Translations under genes and position numbers: made by a program
Shown: positions 63,626-64,000 of the stretch, in pieces
Numbering within the stretch: the first letter of the stretch is position 1
Layout: each line of letters begins with the position of its first letter
From: Phycisphaerales bacterium
GTDB taxonomy: Bacteria > Planctomycetota > Phycisphaerae > Phycisphaerales > UBA1924
Direction of reading: 5' to 3'
Length of the DNA: 64,000 bases
Assembly: GCA_022843545.1 (NCBI GenBank)
Contig: JALHNL010000005.1
Span: 1-64,000, forward strand
The notes under the pieces: generated by a model
Told to the model about the DNA's origin: nothing
The model's database searches: none
What the model saw: only the letters and a program-made list of their open reading frames with translations

Positions 63626-63887
63626 GAACGTCAGCCCCTCGAGAGTGCCGGACGGAGTTCGAACCGCGATCGGTCCGCTCCAAAGTACATCAGCCGCGGG
63701 ATCGCGGTCGGAAGTCCCTGAACGTCAGGGTAGTCTCGCCGCTTGTTTTCGGCTCTTGCGGCCCCGGGCATCACCCTTACCGCTGCGTCGTGATAACCAC
63801 GCCCGGCCTTTCGCCCTAGTGTAACCCGAATTCCGAACACTCACCCACTCGCGTCCAAGGCCCGCCGGCATCCGAATCGACCTCTCC

Positions 63888-64000
63888 ATGGCTCCCACCC
63901 CTGACGCCTACCCCGCCCCCCGCTGGATGCGCCTCTGGCTTGTCGCCGCGGGGGTCTACAACCTGCTGTGGGGCGGCATCATGGTCGCCCTTCCCGAGAC
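63888..64000 (+). CDS. N-terminal part of a membrane protein, cut by the window edge
   Basis: 37 codons are visible from ATG 63888 (MAPTPDAYPAPRWMRLWLVA). The frame stays open to the window end with a first membrane helix starting near residue 15 (LWLVAAGVYNLLWGGIMVAL). It is divergent from the carbamoyltransferase operon; the 262-bp gap between them probably holds both promoters (a TACACT -10-like hexamer on the minus strand at 63818-63823 is the best candidate, without a clear -35). Family unknown. Confidence 0.6.
   Translation, partial: MAPTPDAYPAPRWMRLWLVAAGVYNLLWGGIMVALPE

Overview
The window is high-GC chromosomal DNA from a planctomycete, most likely order Phycisphaerales. Four secreted proteins end in paired repeats of the type [18 protein letters not shown] with flanking GC/CNxAD motifs, the 'GC-type dockerin' tail that I associate with that group. 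The rest of the gene content agrees: a Ser/Thr kinase fused to tetratricopeptide repeats, H-type prepilin-like proteins, a VWA/DUF4175-like operon, and PEP-CTERM-like tails. This taxonomic call rests on recalled family knowledge, not on a search.

Layout. 0-6 kb: a sigma-70 factor with an intrinsic terminator, superoxide dismutase, a degenerate tRNA-Asp-like sequence, a compact three-gene cassette (GIY-YIG-like, Nmad3-like and a CxxC protein, all joined by 4-bp overlaps), then quinolinate synthase. 6-19 kb: an FHA/GAF/PP2C phosphatase, three secreted proteins with paired GC-type dockerins (a GH57-like glycosidase, a 1334-aa ELWxxDGT-repeat protein and a smaller one), and glucose-6-phosphate dehydrogenase. 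19-26.5 kb: an MFS exporter, a short division cluster (rsmH, LysM protein, ftsL-like, ftsI), then rpsG and rpsL. 26.5-34 kb: a VWA membrane protein and a DUF4175-like protein that carries about 500 residues of collagen-like Gly-X-Thr repeats. 34-46 kb: rplS, hldE, an ASCH protein, a HerA-like ATPase, ppk1, a PTPS-III-like pterin enzyme, a prepilin-like protein, a phosphohexomutase, an M19 dipeptidase and an orphan CoA-transferase beta subunit. 46-51 kb: a GDSL esterase and a kinase-TPR protein.

51.3-55.2 kb holds the most interesting unit: a cobalamin riboswitch (minus strand) with a recognisable promoter (-35 TTGACA, 17-bp spacer) drives a beta-propeller-like secreted protein with a PEP-CTERM-like anchor, a GC-dockerin surface protein whose core resembles the Bacteroidetes B12-locus surface protein, a prepilin-like protein, and then a BFD-like [2Fe-2S] protein. 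I read this as a candidate cobalamin capture system that has no TonB receptor in view.

55.2-59.5 kb encodes a TPR lipoprotein and a secretin. 59.7-63.6 kb is a four-gene cassette with the same composition and order as sxtI-J-K-L of cyanobacterial saxitoxin loci (carbamoyltransferase, SxtJ, DUF5989/SxtK, SGNH/GDSL hydrolase), here without any toxin biosynthesis genes. Heptanucleotide tandem repeats recur in at least three intergenic gaps. No rRNA, CRISPR array, transposase or integrase was seen.
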